Assembly: GCA_024343425.1 (NCBI GenBank)
Contig: BRLC01000002.1
Span: 248,001 to 312,000, forward strand
Source: Rhizobiaceae bacterium MnEN-MB40S
Lineage (GTDB): Bacteria > Pseudomonadota > Alphaproteobacteria > Rhizobiales > Rhizobiaceae
Length of the DNA stretch: 64,000 nt
Reading direction: 5' to 3'
The notes beneath the pieces are model-generated. The model had not been told where the DNA came from. It was given only the letters and a program-made list of their open reading frames with translations, and did no database searches. Made by a program: the position numbers and the translations under genes. This document shows positions 46,298 to 55,465 of this stretch, one piece after another (position 1 is the stretch's first letter; the number at the start of each line of letters is the position of its first letter).

Positions 46298-46988
46298 AGT
46301 TTCCGCCACCGACAAATTTCGCCCGAGTGATTACTCGGCGGCGCTGGTCTACTGCCTCCTGCAACACGGAACCTGGGCGCACGGTGCGCGAGTGCTCGAT
46401 GTCGGCTGCGGCAGCGGCGTTCTCCTTGCGGCGGCCGGCTCGGCCGGAGCGGTTCATCTTTGCGGAGTCGATATCGAGGCCGACGCCGTCGCCGCGACGA
46501 GCGCGCTACTGGACAGGCTCGGCCACTCGGGCGCCCGCGAAGTCCACCTCGGCAAAATGTTCGAGCCAGTCGCGGGACTCCGCTTTGACCTTGTCCTGGC
46601 CAATCTACCCCACTTTCCCATGGACGGGCCGCCGGTCGACGGACGACATATGTCGTGGAGCAACGGCGGCGCAGACGGGCGCAGACTGATAGATCGCTTC
46701 CTCGACGGCCTTGCCGCGCATCTGGAGCCAGACGGACATGCGCTGGTCATGCACAACGATTTCATCGGTCTCGACCGTACGCGGGAGTTGGCCGGGCAGC
46801 ACGGACTGGCAGTCGAGATCGCCGACAAGATCATGGTTCCGATTCCGGACGCCAAGCTTGCCGTAATGTCCGATGACGTCCTGGAGCGCGAGACGGGGCT
46901 GTCGATTCGCCGCTTTGGCGACTATACCTTCGGCGCGATCTCGGTCCTGGTGATCAAACATGCGACAAAGGGGAAGGAGCCGTCATGA
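46281..46988 (+). CDS. SAM-dependent methyltransferase, HemK/PrmC-like
   Basis: A 235-residue class I methyltransferase. SAM motif I is VLDVGCGSGVLLAAAG, motif II VDIEADAVAA, and the catalytic loop reads LANLPHFPM, a variant of the NPPY signature of Gln/Asn N-methyltransferases. A GGADGRRLIDRFL block is also typical of HemK proteins. ATG 46281 has GGAGGG five bases upstream (46278 is the alternative). It overlaps the cyclase end by 17 bases and the next gene by four, so it is coupled within the module. Target unknown: it may modify a module protein or a small ligand. Confidence 0.9.
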   Translation: MASSPEVSATDKFRPSDYSAALVYCLLQHGTWAHGARVLDVGCGSGVLLAAAGSAGAVHLCGVDIEADAVAATSALLDRLGHSGAREVHLGKMFEPVAGLRFDLVLANLPHFPMDGPPVDGRHMSWSNGGADGRRLIDRFLDGLAAHLEPDGHALVMHNDFIGLDRTRELAGQHGLAVEIADKIMVPIPDAKLAVMSDDVLERETGLSIRRFGDYTFGAISVLVIKHATKGKEPS

Positions 46989-48658
46989 TCGGTGCGCTAC
47001 GGGGCACTTTGGCAGTGCTTGTACTCGTCCTTCTGGCGGCGCTCTCACCTGCACGCGCCGAAACACCGGACGAGGCGCTGGACGCCCTGCTTGCCAAGGT
47101 CCGGTCCGAGATTCCCGAGGCCTGCGACAAGGAGGACGCCGACACACTGGTCCGCATCCTGTGTACGGGCACGATGCGGGTTGGGGTCCGTTGGAACTAT
47201 CCGATGTTCTCGACCCTGGTCGGAGACACCGACGAGCGGATCGGCTACGACACCGCCGTGGCCAGCGCCATTGCGGCGCGGCTGGGGGTGAAGACGGAAT
47301 GGATCCATGTCCGCGCGGCCACCCGGATCTCGACCCTGGCCGAGGGCGGAGCCGATGTCGTCATCGCCACGATGGGGCACACCAAGCAACGCGACGGGCA
47401 GACCCGGTACATCCGCCCGCACTACTACAGCTCGGAGACCATCGTCGTGGGTGCGCGCGAACTGGACATCTCCAGCTGGGACGATATCAAAGGCTGGCGC
47501 GTTTGCAGCACCATCGGCAACCACGCAAACAGCTATCTCGTCACCCAGGACGTCCGGCTGATGTTGTTCGAGAGCGCCGTCCGCCTGCCGGAGGCGCTCG
47601 AAGACGGGACCTGCAGGCTCGCCTCCCAGGACGACAGCTTTTTCGCTTCCTTTATCGCCGTGCCGGAGTTCGGGGACCGGTTCGAGCGCAAGTTCGGCTT
47701 CCACGCGGTGCCTTGGGGCATGGCGGTGGCGCAAACCGGAAGCGATGAATTCGCCATGGCGCTGGAGCTCATCAGCGCGATCATGCATCGCGATGGCGAA
47801 TTCCTCAAAATCGGCATCGAGAACAGCGTCTTCACAGGGTTTCTCGAAGAACAGCACGACAAGTGGCAAACACCGGCCTGCGTTGATGCCTCGGCCGTCA
47901 CCGATGCGAGCTGTGTCCTGCCTGCACTCGACAACACTCCGTTGCCGACCCGCTACGCGGACGAGGTGAACGCGACCGTGGACTGGATAAAAGCCAATCT
48001 CGGCCTCGCCCTGGAACTGCCGATGCTGACCAGCGTACCGGCCTTCGAACTCTTCACCGCCGGAATCGTCAATTCCTTGATCCTGGTGATGGGCGCACTG
48101 GGTGCGACGCTCGGTTTCTCCCTCTTTTTCGGGTTCTTCGCAATGATTCCCCTGCGGGTGTCTCGTTTCGTGACCTGGGGCATCGTCACGACGATCCAGT
48201 CCTCGCCCGTTATCCTGACGCTGGTGGTCGCAGGAACGGTGGCAACCACAATCTTCACCTATTCGCCCGCCGTGGCGCTCGGCTCGGCCATCGTTGCGCT
48301 CGGGCTCATGAACGGGGCCAACGCGGGCCAGGCGATCGGCGAGGCCGCAGAGAGCCTGCAGCGGGACGGCCGGTACGGATCCGGTTTCAATGGAGCTCTC
48401 TACGGGGCTGCGGTCAGGCGGTCGTTAACGCAGATCCTGTCCTTCCTGACCAACGCGGCAAAAGGCACGCCAATCGCGAGCTTCACCGGCGCCCCGGAAC
48501 TGCTGAGCGCACTGACCGACATCACCTCCTTTTCCGCGGGCCGCGGGACAATGTACACGATGGTGCTGATATTCTACATCGCCGTCGTCTTCCTCGTCGT
48601 CTGGGCCTGCGAACGGGTCCGGACCCGGCTGAACAAGCGGGAGGAGGCGCAGGCATGA
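46985..48658 (+). CDS. Solute-binding protein/ABC permease fusion
   Basis: A 557-residue fusion: signal peptide (about 1-25), a periplasmic amino-acid-type binding domain (about 55-285; MRVGVRWNYPMFS, DVVIATMGHT), a linker with two cysteine pairs, then a HisM-like permease (about 355-550) with five or so helices. The permease has PVILTLVVAGTVA and a degenerate EAA loop (GEAAESLQRDGRYGSGFNGALYGAAVRRSLTQIL). Ligand class by family is a polar amino acid or related cation. Start overlaps the methyltransferase stop, end overlaps the second permease (ATGA). No ATPase follows. Confidence 0.9.
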   Translation: MIGALRGTLAVLVLVLLAALSPARAETPDEALDALLAKVRSEIPEACDKEDADTLVRILCTGTMRVGVRWNYPMFSTLVGDTDERIGYDTAVASAIAARLGVKTEWIHVRAATRISTLAEGGADVVIATMGHTKQRDGQTRYIRPHYYSSETIVVGARELDISSWDDIKGWRVCSTIGNHANSYLVTQDVRLMLFESAVRLPEALEDGTCRLASQDDSFFASFIAVPEFGDRFERKFGFHAVPWGMAVAQTGSDEFAMALELISAIMHRDGEFLKIGIENSVFTGFLEEQHDKWQTPACVDASAVTDASCVLPALDNTPLPTRYADEVNATVDWIKANLGLALELPMLTSVPAFELFTAGIVNSLILVMGALGATLGFSLFFGFFAMIPLRVSRFVTWGIVTTIQSSPVILTLVVAGTVATTIFTYSPAVALGSAIVALGLMNGANAGQAIGEAAESLQRDGRYGSGFNGALYGAAVRRSLTQILSFLTNAAKGTPIASFTGAPELLSALTDITSFSAGRGTMYTMVLIFYIAVVFLVVWACERVRTRLNKREEAQA

Positions 48659-49305
48659 CCAGTCTGACCGATCTTCTCGCAAGCAACTATCCCCGGGACC
48701 TGGCGACCGGGATGGTCGTCAATTTCCAGATCGCAGCCATCGCGCTGGGGCTGGGTCTCGCACTCGGGGCGCCCTTCGTTCTCCTGCTGCTCGGAGGCAA
48801 GCTGACGCGCCGGCTGGCGAGCCCGCTGATCGGGCTGATGCGGGCGGCTCCGACATTCGTGGTGATGTTCTTCCTTCTCAACATCATTCCCCGTCCCTTC
48901 CTCTTCTTCGGGACCGAAGTGTATTTGCCCCCTTCGCTGATCGTCGCCCTGTCGCTGACGCCCTATGCAGCAGCCTACGTCGCCGACAACGGCCGCGCCG
49001 CGCTTTTAGGGTTGCGCGCCGGATCGCAGACCGAGGCGCTGTTGTTCATGCCGAATCTGATCCGGGCCTTCACCGTTCTGGTCATGTCGTCGAGCGCGGG
49101 CGTCGCCATCGGTGTGAACGAAGGCGTCGCCGTCGTCCTGCGCGAGGCCGAGCGCTTGCCGACACTGGGCGAACAGATGCTGTGCTTCGCCTTCGGTGTC
49201 TTCGCCTTCGGCGCGGTGTTCCAGGTCGGCTTTGCCATTGTCCGCGTGATGATGCGCCACCTGTCCCGGCGCAAGGACGCCGACGCCATCCATGCTGGTG
49301 AATAG
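48655..49305 (+). CDS. ABC permease, HisMQ-type (second subunit)
   Basis: A 216-residue polar-amino-acid-type permease with five helices: NFQIAAIALGLGLALGAPFVLLLLGGKLTRR, RAAPTFVVMFFLLN. The EAA loop region is only weakly preserved (GLRAGSQTEALLFMPNLIRAFTVLVM). It closes the four-gene module, presumably pairing with the fusion permease. The expected ATPase gene is absent before nusB; 244 non-coding bases and a terminator come next. Confidence 0.9.
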   Translation: MTSLTDLLASNYPRDLATGMVVNFQIAAIALGLGLALGAPFVLLLLGGKLTRRLASPLIGLMRAAPTFVVMFFLLNIIPRPFLFFGTEVYLPPSLIVALSLTPYAAAYVADNGRAALLGLRAGSQTEALLFMPNLIRAFTVLVMSSSAGVAIGVNEGVAVVLREAERLPTLGEQMLCFAFGVFAFGAVFQVGFAIVRVMMRHLSRRKDADAIHAGE

Positions 49306-49542
49306 TCGCTAACGCGAAACAACAGGCCCATATGGTTCAGGTCACGTGCGAATGCCTTGTCGCTAAAGCAGCGAGTCATGGATTAGATGCATATCCTGCT
49401 TCATAGCAGCAGTTCGTGCATTCCGCCCTGTTGCACAGATCGCAGATATTCCCCACTGCCTGCCCTTGCAGATCATGGAACCGGCCATATTGTTGTCGGT
49501 CGGGACAAGGTTTTTCTCTGGGCAGAACCGATTTTCGCGACC

Positions 49543-49567
49543 GTCTCCGCTAATCGGAGACCTTTTT
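49543..49567 (+). terminator. Intrinsic terminator of the cyclase module
   Basis: GTCTCCG (49543-49549) pairs with CGGAGAC (49555-49561) around CTAAT, followed directly by CTTTTT. It overlaps the convergent nusB 3' end, whose TAG stop lies in the loop. The 237 bases from 49306 to 49542 carry no gene I recognise. Confidence 0.75.
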
Positions 49568-50038
49568 CGGGGGCCGCAATTTCTTCGCCAGACGATCAAG
49601 AACGGCGTTGACCATCTTCGGTTCGTCTTCGTCGAAGAACGCGCCGGCGACATCGACATACTCCGTCACGATGACGGCGACAGGCACGTCGCGTCGATTG
49701 ATAAGCTCGTATGTCCCGGCCCTGAGGATCGCGCGAAGAGTGGAGTCGATCCGCGACAGCGGCCAGTCTTCAAGAAGCGCCGAACGGATCAGGGGATCAA
49801 GTTGTTTCTGCTGCTCGACCACGCCCGAGACAATGGCGCGAAACCATGCGGCGTCGGCCTCGCGATACTGGTCGCCGTCGATCTCCTTGCCCAGCCGGTG
49901 AAGTTCGTATTCCCTGACCACCTCAAGGACGCCGGTTCCGCCGACATCCATCTGGTACAGAGCCTGGACTGCAGAAAGACGCGCGGCGCCGCGTTTGTTG
50001 GCCGGCCGAAAAGGCCGGTTTCGTCCGTCTTCGGTCAC
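49550..50038 (-). CDS. nusB: Transcription antitermination factor NusB
   Basis: A 162-residue NusB, which binds rRNA leader BoxA RNA with NusE for antitermination. Characteristic are [40 protein letters not shown] and [33 protein letters not shown] 50038 overlaps the ribH stop (GTGA); an open frame to 50143 lies in ribH. Ends within the terminator of the converging module. Confidence 0.95.
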   Translation of the reverse strand: MTEDGRNRPFRPANKRGAARLSAVQALYQMDVGGTGVLEVVREYELHRLGKEIDGDQYREADAAWFRAIVSGVVEQQKQLDPLIRSALLEDWPLSRIDSTLRAILRAGTYELINRRDVPVAVIVTEYVDVAGAFFDEDEPKMVNAVLDRLAKKLRPPKKVSD

Positions 50039-50502
50039 GCGCCGAGCCTTTTCTTGATATCGATCATCGTCAAAGCCGCCCTGGCCGCAAAGCCGCCCTT
50101 GTCTTTCTCGCCGACGCCGTCGTGCTGGCTGGCGCGTTTCCACGCCTGCTCCCAGTTCTCGACCGTGAGTATGCCGTTGCCGATCGCCAGCGATTCGCTG
50201 ACAGCAAGATCCATCAGAGCCCGGCTGGACTCGTTCGAGACGATGTCGAAATGGTAGGTTTCGCCGCGAATGACGGTTCCCAAGGCGACGAAGCCGTCAT
50301 ACGCCTTGCCGCCCTCGTCCGCGCCGTCCAGAGCCATGGCGATCACGGCCGGAATTTCCAGCGCGCCCGGAACGGTCATGATATCATAGGTCGCATTCGC
50401 TTCCTTGAGAGCGGCGGTTGCGCCTTCGAGCAGCGTGTCGGCGAGATCATCATAGAATCGGGCTTCGACGATCAGAAGATGCGGGTTTGATTTCGCGCCC
50501 AT
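50035..50502 (-). CDS. ribH: 6,7-dimethyl-8-ribityllumazine synthase
   Basis: A 155-residue lumazine synthase catalysing the penultimate riboflavin step. Motifs are [25 protein letters not shown] (catalytic His) and the ending [20 protein letters not shown] 50502 is chosen over 50565. Follows ribE after 102 bases, which contain no gene. Confidence 0.95.
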   Translation of the reverse strand: MGAKSNPHLLIVEARFYDDLADTLLEGATAALKEANATYDIMTVPGALEIPAVIAMALDGADEGGKAYDGFVALGTVIRGETYHFDIVSNESSRALMDLAVSESLAIGNGILTVENWEQAWKRASQHDGVGEKDKGGFAARAALTMIDIKKRLGA

Positions 50503-50604
50503 GGGTTCTGTCCTTTGGAAAAGTGTGCCGCGGTAATTACAGCAACGCGGCCCGGAGGCAAGCACAATCCGACCAATCGAATCACAATTGCATCGCGGCT
50601 GAAA

Positions 50605-51228
50605 TCAGTCGGCAGCCGTGCGGAAACCGATCAGGCGGTCAGCGTATCGCGCCATCTGGTCGATTTCGAGATTGACCGTGTCTCCGGCGCTGCGCTCCGA
50701 CCACGTGGTTACTTCAAGCGAATGCCGAATCAAAAGCACATCGAATATCTCAGCCTCGACGCTGTTGACAGTGAGGGACGTTCCGTCAAGCGCGACCGAA
50801 CCTTTGGGCGCTATGTATTTCGCCAGATGGGATGGCGCGCGCAGCCGAAAACGGCGGGCCTCGCCCTCATCGAGGATCGAAACAATGTCCGCCTGCCCGT
50901 CGACATGACCTGAAACAAGATGCCCGCCGAGTTCATCGCCCATGCGCAGCGACCGTTCGAGATTGATTTTTGCACCCTCATTCCAGCTCCCAATAGTCGT
51001 CAGCCGAAGCGCCTCTTCCCAAGCTTCGACCTCGAACCATTTCGCGTTGTCTTGCGGCCCCGGAAGCCCGGTCACGGTAAGGCAGACGCCGGCGCAGGCA
51101 ATCGATGCGCCAATATCGATCGTCGCCGGATCGTATTGTGTGGCGATGCGAAGCCGCACGCCCTCATCCATCTCCGAAATCTTGTCAATCCTGCCGATAT
51201 CCGTGACGATCCCGGTGAACACGATCAT
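50605..51228 (-). CDS. ribE: Riboflavin synthase alpha chain
   Basis: A 207-residue riboflavin synthase, dismutating two lumazines to riboflavin. It has the tandem duplicated barrel with IVFTGIVTDIG and the repeats GVCLTV (first) and GTSLTVN (second). ATG 51228 overlaps the ribD stop by four bases and has GAGAGGG upstream. Confidence 0.95.
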   Translation of the reverse strand: MIVFTGIVTDIGRIDKISEMDEGVRLRIATQYDPATIDIGASIACAGVCLTVTGLPGPQDNAKWFEVEAWEEALRLTTIGSWNEGAKINLERSLRMGDELGGHLVSGHVDGQADIVSILDEGEARRFRLRAPSHLAKYIAPKGSVALDGTSLTVNSVEAEIFDVLLIRHSLEVTTWSERSAGDTVNLEIDQMARYADRLIGFRTAAD

Positions 51229-52349
51229 ACCCTCTCGTAAATTCGGCACACGTCCCGGCCGTAGGAAAGCGTGTCCGCAAGCCTGAAGCCGTCCGGAGTG
51301 TCGTCAGCGTCAAGCGGCGCATCCACCCCGTCCGGGCCGATTTCGTCCGAACCGGTGTAGAGCACGATACGGTCGACGAGCCCCGCTTTCAGAAACGACC
51401 GTGCAACCCGTGCGCCGCCCTCGACCATTACCGTAAAATAGCCCCGTCCGGCCAGATCATCGAGGAGTTCTGCGAGAGCAACGCCGTCATCGGCCGGTTC
51501 ACACGCCATCATTTGGCATCCGGCGTCCGACAGAGCGCGATAATCGACAGAGTCCGGCGACGCAGTGGTGGCCACGATCACCGGCGTGGTTGCTGCTGAT
51601 TGCACCAGCCTGGACGAAAAAGGCAGCCTCAGGCGACTGTCGAGCACGAGCCTGGCGGGAGAACGGGACTGAAGTCCAGGCAGCCTGCATGTCAATTCGG
51701 GATCGTCCGCCAGCGCGGTCTCGACGCCGATCAAGATAACATCGCTGACAGCGCGCAAAATATGGGTCGCCGCACGGCTCTCCTCCCCGGTGATAGCGAC
51801 CTGCCCCGCCCCTTTCCTGCCGATTTTACCATCGGCGGAAAGCGCCATCTTGAGAGTCACATGCGCGCGATTCTTGTTGCGTTGCATGAGGTATCCCGCC
51901 ATCGCGAAGTCGGCGTCCGCCTTGAGAACGTCCGTCAGCACCTCGACGCCGGCATCCCTCAGGATCGCATAGCCCTTGCCGGAAACTCTGTGATCGGGAT
52001 CGGTGGTGGCGGCCACGACTCTTTTGATGCCGGCTGCGACCAGCGCGTTGGCGCAGGGCGGCGTGCTACCATGGTGGGCGCATGGCTCCAGCGTCACATA
52101 GGCGGTGGCCCCTCTCGCAAGTTCTCCTGCTTCGGCGAGCGCCTCGGTTTCGGCATGCGGCCGACCGCCGATTGCAGTCACGCCCCGTCCGACGATCACC
52201 GGACCTCGCTCTGTGTCGCGGACGATCAGAGTGGCGACAGACGGATTGGTGCCCGTTCGGCCAAGATGCCGATAGGAATAGCGAATTGCGGCGGCCATCA
52301 TCCGCCGGTCGAAGTCACTTGCCTTTGACGAAACTGCAGGTCTGTTCAT
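51225..52349 (-). CDS. ribD: Bifunctional riboflavin deaminase/reductase
   Basis: A 374-residue RibD. The N-terminal deaminase has zinc/catalytic motif HAETEAL and EPCAHHGSTPPC; the C-terminal reductase (about 165-374) has LKMALSADGKIGRKG and VMVEGGARVARSFL. Acts on diaminohydroxyribosylaminopyrimidine phosphate. Nine bases after nrdR. No FMN riboswitch seen upstream of the block. Confidence 0.95.
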   Translation of the reverse strand: MNRPAVSSKASDFDRRMMAAAIRYSYRHLGRTGTNPSVATLIVRDTERGPVIVGRGVTAIGGRPHAETEALAEAGELARGATAYVTLEPCAHHGSTPPCANALVAAGIKRVVAATTDPDHRVSGKGYAILRDAGVEVLTDVLKADADFAMAGYLMQRNKNRAHVTLKMALSADGKIGRKGAGQVAITGEESRAATHILRAVSDVILIGVETALADDPELTCRLPGLQSRSPARLVLDSRLRLPFSSRLVQSAATTPVIVATTASPDSVDYRALSDAGCQMMACEPADDGVALAELLDDLAGRGYFTVMVEGGARVARSFLKAGLVDRIVLYTGSDEIGPDGVDAPLDADDTPDGFRLADTLSYGRDVCRIYERV

Positions 52350-52358
52350 GGAGATCTT

Positions 52359-52838
52359 CTAACCGTCCGGCTCGACTTCGGCGTCGATCTTGGCGGTCAG
52401 TTCGTTGATGACGTTCTCGAAATCCTTGGGATCGCTGAAATCCCGATAGACGGAGGCGTAGCGCACGAAGGCGACATCGTCGATCGCCCGCAACGCCTCG
52501 ATAACCATCAGTCCGATACGGTCGGACGGGATGTCGGTTTCACCGGAGCTTTCGAGGCGTCGCACGATGCCCGAAACGGCGCGTTCGACGCGGTCGCGTT
52601 CGACCGGACGTTTTCTCAACGCAATCTCGAAGGAGCGTATCAGCTTGTCACGGTCGAACGGCACTCGCCTACCGGTTTTCTTGATAACCTGCAGGTCGCG
52701 AAGTTGCACGCGCTCGAACGTGGTGAAACGACCGCCGCAATCCGGGCACACCCTGCGCCTGCGAATGGCGGTCCCATCTTCCGCGGGTCGAGAATCCTTG
52801 ACCTGGGTGTCTTCCGAGCTACAGAAGGGACAGCGCAT
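52359..52838 (-). CDS. nrdR: Transcriptional repressor NrdR
   Basis: A 159-residue NrdR, which represses ribonucleotide reductase genes. The zinc ribbon is [17 protein letters not shown]...[12 protein letters not shown], and the ATP-cone spans about 45-140 ([21 protein letters not shown]). First of the nrdR-ribD-ribE-ribH-nusB run. Confidence 0.96.
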   Translation of the reverse strand: MRCPFCSSEDTQVKDSRPAEDGTAIRRRRVCPDCGGRFTTFERVQLRDLQVIKKTGRRVPFDRDKLIRSFEIALRKRPVERDRVERAVSGIVRRLESSGETDIPSDRIGLMVIEALRAIDDVAFVRYASVYRDFSDPKDFENVINELTAKIDAEVEPDG

Positions 52839-53003
52839 GGCCTAGACCGCGATCTGGTTAAGTTGAAAAATTTGAACGAAGCTATTCCGCTTGCTGGCCA
52901 AGCAAAATGCGCGTCGTTGCACATCCCGGGCGCAACCATGGCTCAACGCAGTCTGGAGCCGGAGCCGCCCGGTCCGTTCGCGGATTTGTCCAATCATCTT
53001 GCT

Positions 53004-53849
53004 CTATGCTTTGCCTGTAAGCCTTCGTGCTCGCTCGACGACCACGCCGGCGAATCTGCGAACGTACTTAACAGAACTGCTCCATGCATGGAAATAGGCG
53101 CCGGGAAAGCTGCCCGCAGCGTCGGACCAGACGCCGGCGACCGTAAACTCTTGGCGATGGCGATTAATGTCGAACAGGCGATAAAGCAGAACGCAAATCA
53201 AGGTGCAGAACAGAATTGCAAAGATGGTGTCGCTGGTGAAGTGCCGTCCAAGCATGATCCGCAGCATGGCCGCAACGCCTGCCGCCGCGACGATAAGCCA
53301 GGACAGCGGCTTCCAGGCGAAGACCCTGGCTTCTTTTCCCATTAGGATTATAAGAACAGCCGCAAACGTCGCCGCAGCCGATCCTTCGCCGGAGACGAAC
53401 GAACAATTCTGCATACACTGGTCGCTTATGGAAAAGGCGGACGAAAAATTCGCATTGCCGCCGAACTCCAGCACCTGTTGCGGCCGCGCCCTGCCCCAAT
53501 ATTCCTTCAGGATCCCGTTGACCAGGAGGCCCGGCCCAAGCAGGAAGGAGGAGCAGACAAACGCCCAGACGTTTCTGTGAACTTTCACCCGTCCGGGCTC
53601 ATAGAAGCTCGTGAGATACATCAGCAGGCTGAAGATAATGCCGGCTGTGATGACCCAGATGAAGGCGGAGCGAAGAAAGCGGACATAGGGATTCCAGGTC
53701 AGGAAAAACCGTCCGCTGTCATTCGTAAACAGCGAGCTGATCCAGATGTCGATTCCTGGCAATCCGACGAACAGGACAGTCGTGAACAGGCAGACGGAGA
53801 GCAAGACGGCCAGTGTTTTCCAGAACTCCAGCTCGCTGTTCATCCTCAT
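53004..53849 (-). CDS. PAP2-family phosphatase, multi-pass membrane protein
   Basis: A 281-residue integral membrane acid phosphatase with about six helices. PAP2 motifs are KEYWGRARPQQ (KX6RP-like), SFVSGEGSAAA (SGEGS, PSGH variant) and RIMLGRHFTSDT (SRX5HX3D-like). It may dephosphorylate lipid A, undecaprenyl-PP or phosphatidylglycerophosphate. It sits between glyA and nrdR, which usually are direct neighbours. The 41 bases to glyA hold nothing. Confidence 0.88.
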   Translation of the reverse strand: MRMNSELEFWKTLAVLLSVCLFTTVLFVGLPGIDIWISSLFTNDSGRFFLTWNPYVRFLRSAFIWVITAGIIFSLLMYLTSFYEPGRVKVHRNVWAFVCSSFLLGPGLLVNGILKEYWGRARPQQVLEFGGNANFSSAFSISDQCMQNCSFVSGEGSAAATFAAVLIILMGKEARVFAWKPLSWLIVAAAGVAAMLRIMLGRHFTSDTIFAILFCTLICVLLYRLFDINRHRQEFTVAGVWSDAAGSFPGAYFHAWSSSVKYVRRFAGVVVERARRLTGKA

Positions 53850-53890
53850 TTGTTCCCGTGCATTATCCGAATGAAGCGACGCCGCGACCC

Positions 53891-55204
53891 TCAGAGGTCC
53901 TGATAGATCGGGAAACGGTCTGTCAGGGCGATGACCTTTTGCTTGACGGCCTGTTCAACGGATGCGTTGCCTTCTTCCGAGTTCGCCGTGCGCAGTCCGT
54001 CCATCACCTCGAGAATCAGAATGCCGATTTCGCGGAATTCGGCAGGTCCGAAGCCACGGGTCGTGCCGGCAGGCGTTCCGAGCCGTATGCCGGACGTGAT
54101 CGTCGGCTTTTCCGGATCGTTCGGCACACCGTTCTTGTTGCAGGTGATGAATGCGCGGCCAAGCGCCTGTTCGGACGCCTTGCCGGTCAGGTTCTTTGGA
54201 CGCAGATCAACAAGCATCAGATGCGTGTCGGTTCCGCCCGAAACGATGTCGAGGCCGCCCTCGACCAGCGTTGACGCAAGCACCTTGGCGTTTTCAACGA
54301 CCTGTCGCGCATAGTTGGAGAATTCCGGGGTCAAAGCCTCGCCGAACGCGACCGCCTTGGCGGCGATCACATGCATCAACGGGCCGCCCTGCAGGCCGGG
54401 AAAGACCGCTGAATTGATTTTCTTTGCGATGTCCTCGTCATTTGTCAGCACGAGGCCTCCGCGCGGCCCGCGCAGGGTCTTGTGGGTGGTCGAGGTCGCG
54501 ACATGGGCGTGCGGAAACGGGCTGGGATGAACGCCGCCGGCGACCAACCCCGCGAAATGCGCCATATCAACCCAGAACCACGCGCCGACACTGTCGGCGA
54601 TGGCCCGAAAACGCGCAAAGTCGATTTCTCGGGAATAAGCTGATCCGCCGGCGATGATGATCGCTGGACGGTGCTCGCGCGCCAGCGCTTCCACCTGGTC
54701 GAAATCGATCAGGCCGGTCTCCGGCACGACGCCGTACTGGACGGCGTTGAACCACTTTCCGGACATATTGGGACGCGCGCCATGCGTCAGGTGTCCGCCG
54801 GCGTCCAGACTCAAGCCGAGGATCGTGTCGCCCGGCTTCGCCAGCGCCATCATGACCGCCTGGTTCGCCTGACTGCCGGAATTCGGCTGGACATTGGCGA
54901 AAGCGCAGTCGAACAGCTTGGTGACGCGCTCGATTGCAAGGTTTTCCGCGATGTCGACGAACTGACAGCCACCATAGTAACGCCTGCCCGGATACCCTTC
55001 CGCGTATTTGTTGGTCATCACCGAACCCTGTGCCTCCAGCACGGCGCGGGAGACGATGTTTTCGGAAGCAATCAATTCGATTTCGTGACGCTGACGATCA
55101 AGTTCATCCCCGATCGCCCCGAACAGAGCCGGATCAGCCTCCTGCAGGGACCGCGTGAAAAACGTGTCGGTGGAAGGCGCCGGAGATCTGGCTACGTCTG
55201 ACAT
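53891..55204 (-). CDS. glyA: Serine hydroxymethyltransferase
   Basis: A 437-residue SHMT interconverting serine and glycine with tetrahydrofolate. The PLP lysine is in [15 protein letters not shown]; other motifs are [34 protein letters not shown] and the ending [18 protein letters not shown] 55204 starts a typical alphaproteobacterial N-terminus. Complete. Confidence 0.96.
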   Translation of the reverse strand: MSDVARSPAPSTDTFFTRSLQEADPALFGAIGDELDRQRHEIELIASENIVSRAVLEAQGSVMTNKYAEGYPGRRYYGGCQFVDIAENLAIERVTKLFDCAFANVQPNSGSQANQAVMMALAKPGDTILGLSLDAGGHLTHGARPNMSGKWFNAVQYGVVPETGLIDFDQVEALAREHRPAIIIAGGSAYSREIDFARFRAIADSVGAWFWVDMAHFAGLVAGGVHPSPFPHAHVATSTTHKTLRGPRGGLVLTNDEDIAKKINSAVFPGLQGGPLMHVIAAKAVAFGEALTPEFSNYARQVVENAKVLASTLVEGGLDIVSGGTDTHLMLVDLRPKNLTGKASEQALGRAFITCNKNGVPNDPEKPTITSGIRLGTPAGTTRGFGPAEFREIGILILEVMDGLRTANSEEGNASVEQAVKQKVIALTDRFPIYQDL

Positions 55205-55438
55205 TCGGAGGTTTCCCTTCAGCTGTTCGGTTCGATCTTGCTGATTCAGCAGGTCCGCGCGGGCCGGATACCCAGCCCTCTCTTGCGCTCGTCTGGCGAC
55301 TCAATAATGCGATGCGGCAAAATACTCAAGAACGACGGCGCAATCCTGTGCCGCAAGCGAATTGCAGCAACGGATTTTGCGACATAGGAAATGTTTTCGA
55401 TGCTTCCGACCCGGAGCTCGAATGGCGCAAGGCTCTCT

Positions 55439-55465
55439 AAAAAAGCCCGCTCTTACTGGAGAGCG
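55439..55465 (-). terminator. Intrinsic terminator of the L,D-transpeptidase gene
   Basis: On the minus strand CGCTCT (55465-55460) pairs with AGAGCG (55453-55448), spanning the TAA stop, and is followed by GGCTTTTTT (55447-55439). The stop codon sits in the loop. Confidence 0.75.

Noticed and set aside
52350-53003. FMN riboswitch upstream of the riboflavin genes
   Set aside because: No conserved FMN aptamer elements could be recognised.
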